9,654 nt of DNA from the NCBI GenBank assembly GCA_905207485.1, contig CAJLLL010000059.1, forward strand, positions 1 through 9,654, written 5' to 3'. Under the pieces are notes generated by a model. It was not told the DNA's origin, did no database searches, and was given only the letters and a program-made list of their open reading frames with translations. This DNA is from an uncultured Phascolarctobacterium sp. GTDB taxonomy: Bacteria > Bacillota > Negativicutes > Acidaminococcales > Acidaminococcaceae. Below, piece after piece: positions 6,854 to 9,654 of this stretch. The position numbers were made by a program, and so were the translations under genes. How positions within the stretch are numbered: position 1 is the first letter of the stretch; every line of letters begins with the position of its first letter.

Positions 6854-6881
6854 ATATTAACCTACAGTTATAAATTTACAA
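6854..6881 (-). promoter_or_regulatory. Possible abgT-pepT promoter at the end of the MBL gene
   Basis: On the minus strand TTGTAA (6876-6881, the last Leu codon plus the stop codon of the upstream gene) and TAATAT (6854-6859) are 16 bp apart, each matching four of six consensus bases. Transcription would start at about 6846-6848, immediately before the terminator-like hairpin, which would then be part of the abgT leader. The match is modest. Confidence 0.33.
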
Positions 6882-8486
6882 CGAAGAAAGCATATCGTCA
6901 ACATATTTTTTAATTTTTTCCAGTTTCTTGCGGATATCCTTAACTTTGCCGGAATCACGCGCAATAACCTGTTCAATCTTGGTGCGGTGCTGCAAATATG
7001 CGCGCTCAAGCGTTTTCATGTAATCACGCAAAGCCGCAACTTCCGGTACGTCGCTAACAATTTCAGACGACGTTACCGACCACTCGCTGCCGTTTATGGT
7101 TACGCTGTCGCCATATTGAGGAATATATGCCGCCGTACCGATGCGTTTTTGCAGTTCTCCGGCAAATTCCATTGCCGCGTCAACCTCGCCATGCGTTACA
7201 AAAAATGCTTTAGGCTTCTGCGTCATTTTGCCGTACCACTCCAAAAACTGTTCTTTATCGGCATGGGCAGAAAACCCTTTCATATTGTAAACTTTGGCAT
7301 TAACGCGTATATCCTCGCCCATAATTTTAACCTGGCGCACGCCTTCAATCAATTTACGGCCGAGGCAGCCTTCTGCCTGATAACCGGCAATAATTACGCT
7401 GCTGTCTTCACGCCATAAATTATGTTTTAAATGATGCAGAACACGCCCGGCATCACACATGCCGCTTGCCGACAAAATAATTTTTGTACCCGGCATTTCA
7501 TTAATCATACGCGATTCCTGCGCCGTAGCCGTAAAATGCAGCTGCTTCATCGCTAGCAGGCGTTTACCCTGCATTTCATAAATAGCACGCGCCTCATCAT
7601 CAAATTCCTGCGGATTGCCGAGAACAATCTGCGTAGCCTTATTGGCCATCGGGCTGTCAATATAAATGGGAATATCGCTGGAAATTTTGCCTTCGTGCGC
7701 AAGTTTCTGAAAATAATACAGCAAAACCTGCGTACGCCCAACAGCAAAGGCCGGAATAATAACGTTGCCTCCGCGTTCAGCAGTTGAATTAATAATTTCC
7801 GCAAGCTCCGCTTCCTTATCGTATGCCTTATGCACACGGTTGCCGTATGTCGATTCCGTTATGATAAAATCAGCACCGGCAAGCTGTTCCGGGTCAGCTA
7901 TAATCGGCGCTCCGGGCTGTCCGACATCGCCGGTAAAAATCAGTTTGGTTGTTTTGCCGTTTTCTTCAGCAAATATCTCAGCCATGGCTGAACCAATAAT
8001 ATGGCCGGCAACTTTAAATTTAACCTTTATGCCCGGAATAACATCAAACGCCTCATCAAAATCACGCACAACAAAATTTTTAAGCGCTGTATAAGCTTCG
8101 TCAACCGTATACAGCGGCTTTATAAATTTACGCCCTGCACGCAGTCCCTTACGGTTGGCAAACTCGGCATCAGCCTCATGGATATGCGCACTGTCCGGCA
8201 GCAATATGCCGCAAAGTTCCAAAGTGGTTTTAGTGCAGTATACAGGCCCTTTATATCCCTGGGCAATCAGTTTCGGTATCAAACCACTGTGGTCGATATG
8301 TGCATGCGTTAAAACCAATGCATCAATCTCACCGGGGTTAAACACAAAATCACGCTCATTAAAAGCGTTAATCAGTTTAGAACCCTGGAACATACCGCAG
8401 TCTATCAGCATTTTTTTGCCGCCTATTTCCAAAAGATAGCATGAACCGGTTACCATCCTTGTGGCACCCAAAAAAGTTATCTTCAT
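6876..8486 (-). CDS. Beta-CASP metallo-beta-lactamase-fold RNA-processing nuclease (YSH1/CPSF73-like)
   Basis: A 536-residue cytoplasmic zinc-dependent nuclease related to CPSF73 and bacterial COG1236-type RNA-processing exonucleases. Numbering from the ATG: metal-binding HAHIDHSG gives H61, H63, D65, H66; further ligands are H162 in VAGHIIGSAM and D187 in IFTGDVGQPG. The beta-CASP motifs follow: A, E211 in ITESTYGNR; B, H408 in MKGFSAHAD; C, H432 in VTHGEVD. The cap domain (about 212-395) includes PAFAVGRTQVLLYY and ILSASGMCDAGRVLHHLKH. After the catalytic fold comes a charged helical tail (about 485-536) rich in Lys/Arg that may contact RNA. ATG 8486 is chosen because GGGAGG lies seven bases upstream; the GTG two codons earlier touches that site. 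It stands alone between two terminators, so it looks monocistronic. Endo- or exonuclease preference cannot be told from sequence. Confidence 0.92.
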   Translation of the reverse strand: MKITFLGATRMVTGSCYLLEIGGKKMLIDCGMFQGSKLINAFNERDFVFNPGEIDALVLTHAHIDHSGLIPKLIAQGYKGPVYCTKTTLELCGILLPDSAHIHEADAEFANRKGLRAGRKFIKPLYTVDEAYTALKNFVVRDFDEAFDVIPGIKVKFKVAGHIIGSAMAEIFAEENGKTTKLIFTGDVGQPGAPIIADPEQLAGADFIITESTYGNRVHKAYDKEAELAEIINSTAERGGNVIIPAFAVGRTQVLLYYFQKLAHEGKISSDIPIYIDSPMANKATQIVLGNPQEFDDEARAIYEMQGKRLLAMKQLHFTATAQESRMINEMPGTKIILSASGMCDAGRVLHHLKHNLWREDSSVIIAGYQAEGCLGRKLIEGVRQVKIMGEDIRVNAKVYNMKGFSAHADKEQFLEWYGKMTQKPKAFFVTHGEVDAAMEFAGELQKRIGTAAYIPQYGDSVTINGSEWSVTSSEIVSDVPEVAALRDYMKTLERAYLQHRTKIEQVIARDSGKVKDIRKKLEKIKKYVDDMLSSL

Positions 8487-8492
8487 CGTCAC

Positions 8493-8498
8493 GCCTCC
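8493..8498 (-). promoter_or_regulatory. Ribosome binding site that fixes the MBL nuclease start
   Basis: GGGAGG on the minus strand, followed by CGTGACG and then ATG (8486-8484). The seven-base spacing to ATG is ideal, while the in-frame GTG at 8492 is only one base away from the site and cannot use it. The protein therefore starts MKITFLGATRMVTG. Confidence 0.8.
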
Positions 8499-8524
8499 CT
8501 TTTTACTGCAAATTAAGTATGTTT

Positions 8525-8530
8525 ATTATA
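8525..8530 (-). promoter_or_regulatory. Candidate -10 box of the MBL nuclease gene
   Basis: An exact TATAAT on the minus strand, about 40 bases before the ATG, in a very AT-rich stretch between the upstream terminator and the gene. No convincing -35 hexamer is visible at 16-18 bp, and the TG of an extended -10 is absent, so only the -10 is proposed. Confidence 0.45.
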
Positions 8531-8580
8531 TTCTGCAAAAAATAAATTTTCCCTGCTTTAAACGTTTAATTCCGCATAAC

Positions 8581-8611
8581 AAAAAAGCCTGCATAAAATT
8601 TACGCAGGCTT
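8581..8611 (-). terminator. Rho-independent terminator after the PHP gene
   Basis: AAGCCTGC (8585-8592) and GCAGGCTT (8604-8611) are perfect complements with an 11-nt loop; on the minus strand the stem runs directly into TTTTTT. It starts 12 nt after the stop codon of the PHP gene. A classical, strong intrinsic terminator. Confidence 0.93.
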
Positions 8612-8623
8612 GTAAAAAGCAAA

Positions 8624-9442
8624 TTATTCTGTACTGTTTTGCAACAGTTCAGCCGTTATCTCCGGGCACAAGTTAGAACCTATCGGATGCAAAAATTCGG
8701 AATATATTCCGTGGTAATCGCTGCCGCCCGTACAAACCAACGCATATTTTGCGGCTGCGGCCCGCACCATATTATGCAAAGCGCTGTCATGTATCGGGTG
8801 CATAAGTTCTATGCCCCAAAGTCCGGCAGCTTTCAGTTCCGGCAAACTGTCAAAATTATTTTGCTGCCCCGGATGAGCAAGTACCGCCACACCGCCGCAG
8901 GCTGCTATGGCCTGCACCGCATCTGATGCATTTACATATTTAATACCAAAATCGCCTGCACCGCCGCCATGAAAGATATTATGGTATACATTTCCAAAAA
9001 TCTGTTTTTCCTGTCCACTGTCGTATAAATAATGCACAATATGCTTTTTAAAAATATATTTACGTGCATATGGCTGCACATCTGCCGCCGTTATTTTATA
9101 GCCAAGTTTTTGCAGCACGCTTATTTTTTGCAGAGAATTTTCATGTCTGGCTTTGGCAACAGGCTGACACAATGCTTCTATGGCATTCGTTGTTTTAAAA
9201 TTATAACCCAAAATATGTACTTTCTTGCCTGTTTTATAATCCCGTGCCGATATTTCCACTCCTGTCAGCACCTTAATACCGTATTTTCTGCCTAAAATAA
9301 TACTTTCACGCCATCCCTCAATTGTATCATGTTCAGTAAAAGCAAGCAGTTTAATGCCGCAATCGGCAGCTTTTTGCAAAATTGCCTCCCGGCTGTTGCT
9401 GCCATCCGAAAAATCAGAATGAATATGTAAATCTGCCTTCAT
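8624..9442 (-). CDS. PHP-domain phosphoesterase (RNase AM / nucleoside bisphosphatase type)
   Basis: A 272-residue cytoplasmic metal-dependent phosphoesterase of the PHP family, the COG0613 group that includes RNase AM (YciV/TrpH) and a 3',5'-nucleotide bisphosphate phosphatase. The trinuclear metal site looks complete: H6, H8 and D13 in DLHIHSDFSDGS, H38 and D39 in FTEHDT, E63 in TGVEIS, H76 in VHILGY, H190 in VLAHPGQ, and D242 with H244 in GGSDYHG. The middle part (about 85-175) is the insertion typical of this group and carries KARHENSLQKISVLQKLGY. Length fits the family (about 270-290). The ATG has AAAGGAA about 11 bases upstream, a somewhat long spacing. It is followed by its own terminator and seems monocistronic. 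Likely role: 5'-end trimming of RNA or clearing of 3',5'-bisphosphorylated nucleotides; which one cannot be decided from sequence. Confidence 0.92.
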   Translation of the reverse strand: MKADLHIHSDFSDGSNSREAILQKAADCGIKLLAFTEHDTIEGWRESIILGRKYGIKVLTGVEISARDYKTGKKVHILGYNFKTTNAIEALCQPVAKARHENSLQKISVLQKLGYKITAADVQPYARKYIFKKHIVHYLYDSGQEKQIFGNVYHNIFHGGGAGDFGIKYVNASDAVQAIAACGGVAVLAHPGQQNNFDSLPELKAAGLWGIELMHPIHDSALHNMVRAAAAKYALVCTGGSDYHGIYSEFLHPIGSNLCPEITAELLQNSTE

Positions 9443-9477
9443 GTTTTTATCAGTTCCTTTACATTAACCTTGATTTT

Positions 9478-9506
9478 ATCTTACAAAGCCAAGTTATGAA
9501 CTGCAA
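9478..9506 (-). promoter_or_regulatory. Candidate promoter of the PHP gene
   Basis: On the minus strand TTGCAG (9501-9506) and TAAGAT (9478-9483) are separated by exactly 17 bp, each matching four of the six consensus bases. The start would lie about 30 bases before the ATG. A second AT-rich -10-like stretch (TATAGT/TAAAAT near 9542-9561) further upstream is an alternative. Confidence 0.4.
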
Positions 9507-9589
9507 GCATTACGGCACATCTTTTACTAAGGTTTTACTTTATTTTATCTTTTTGAACTATACTTAAAACAAATTAACCTTAACTTAAC

Positions 9590-9628
9590 AAAAAAATAGG
9601 GTTCTATAACTTTTCTTGGGGTTAGAAC
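9590..9628 (-). terminator. Probable terminator of a gene beyond the right edge
   Basis: On the minus strand GTTCTAAC (9621-9628) pairs with GTTATAGAAC (9601-9610) with a two-base bulge, around a ten-base loop, followed by CCTA and seven T residues (9590-9596). The stem is weak and AT-rich, but stem plus T-run and location fit an intrinsic terminator. A leader structure of the PHP gene is the alternative. Confidence 0.45.
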
Positions 9629-9654
9629 TTAAAATTACTTCTTTACAAGTATCT

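Larger units (their letters stand above)
9443..9654. other. AT-rich intergenic region upstream of the PHP gene
   Basis: No protein-coding gene with plausible start, ribosome binding site and family similarity is seen here on either strand. It holds a probable terminator of a gene beyond the right edge, a candidate promoter for the PHP gene, and several short repeats: ATTAACCTT at 9463-9471 and 9573-9581, ATTTTATCTT at 9473-9482 and 9542-9551, and three close TTAAC units at 9574-9589. Confidence 0.6.

Noticed and set aside
6987..7418. 143-codon plus-strand open frame within the nuclease gene
   Set aside because: It is antisense to the beta-CASP coding sequence and has a Cys/Phe/Arg-rich composition typical of reverse-frame shadows.
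8487..8492. GTG start two codons upstream for the MBL nuclease
   Set aside because: It lies one base from the GGGAGG site, too close for initiation; ATG 8486 has the ideal spacing.
9635..9654. Possible last codons of an upstream minus-strand gene (ending Lys-Lys-stop at 9635)
   Set aside because: Only five codons are visible. The location just before a terminator-like hairpin fits, but so short a tail cannot be distinguished from chance.
1..9654. tRNA or rRNA genes, CRISPR arrays, insertion sequences, phage or toxin-antitoxin genes
   Set aside because: No cloverleaf, regularly spaced repeats, transposase, integrase or small toxin-like gene was recognised; the strand bias and intact housekeeping-type genes indicate stable chromosomal sequence.

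Overview
The window is a one-directional stretch of bacterial chromosome: every supported gene lies on the minus strand, so transcription runs from high to low coordinates. The mix suggests a diderm Firmicute of the Negativicutes (Phascolarctobacterium / Acidaminococcaceae-like). It combines Gram-positive-type features (a TrmK-family tRNA methyltransferase, strong GGAGG ribosome binding sites, AT-rich intergenic regions, short intrinsic terminators) with a HlyD-type membrane fusion protein, which implies a cell envelope with an outer membrane. The lineage is inferred from gene content only.

In transcription order: (1) 9443-9654 is a non-coding AT-rich stretch with a probable terminator of a gene outside the window and a candidate promoter. 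(2) 8624-9442 encodes a PHP-domain phosphoesterase of the RNase AM / nucleoside-bisphosphatase type, closed by a clear terminator. (3) 6876-8486 encodes a beta-CASP metallo-beta-lactamase-fold ribonuclease (YSH1/CPSF73-like), also followed by a terminator-like hairpin. (4) 5217-6767 (AbgT-family transporter, TTG start) and 3949-5196 (peptidase T) form a two-gene unit with nearly identical ribosome-binding regions and a terminator after pepT; together they look like uptake and hydrolysis of small peptides or acyl-glutamate compounds. (5) 172-3770 is a compact, overlapping four-gene operon: TetR/CecR-like repressor, HlyD-family fusion protein, ABC ATPase and ABC-2 permease, organised like the E. 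coli cecR-ybhGFSR drug-efflux locus but with one permease gene and a single-domain ATPase. A tandem palindromic operator lies in front of the repressor gene. (6) 1-103 is the 5' end of trmK, with its own extended -10 promoter.

Most of the window is ordinary core or accessory bacterial metabolism; no new multi-gene system is evident. The points that deserve attention are regulatory: the two-copy AATCNTTTGATT operator of the efflux operon, the terminator-like hairpin positioned as a possible attenuator just before abgT, the inverted repeat pairing with the trmK ribosome binding site, and the AbgT-PepT pairing itself.
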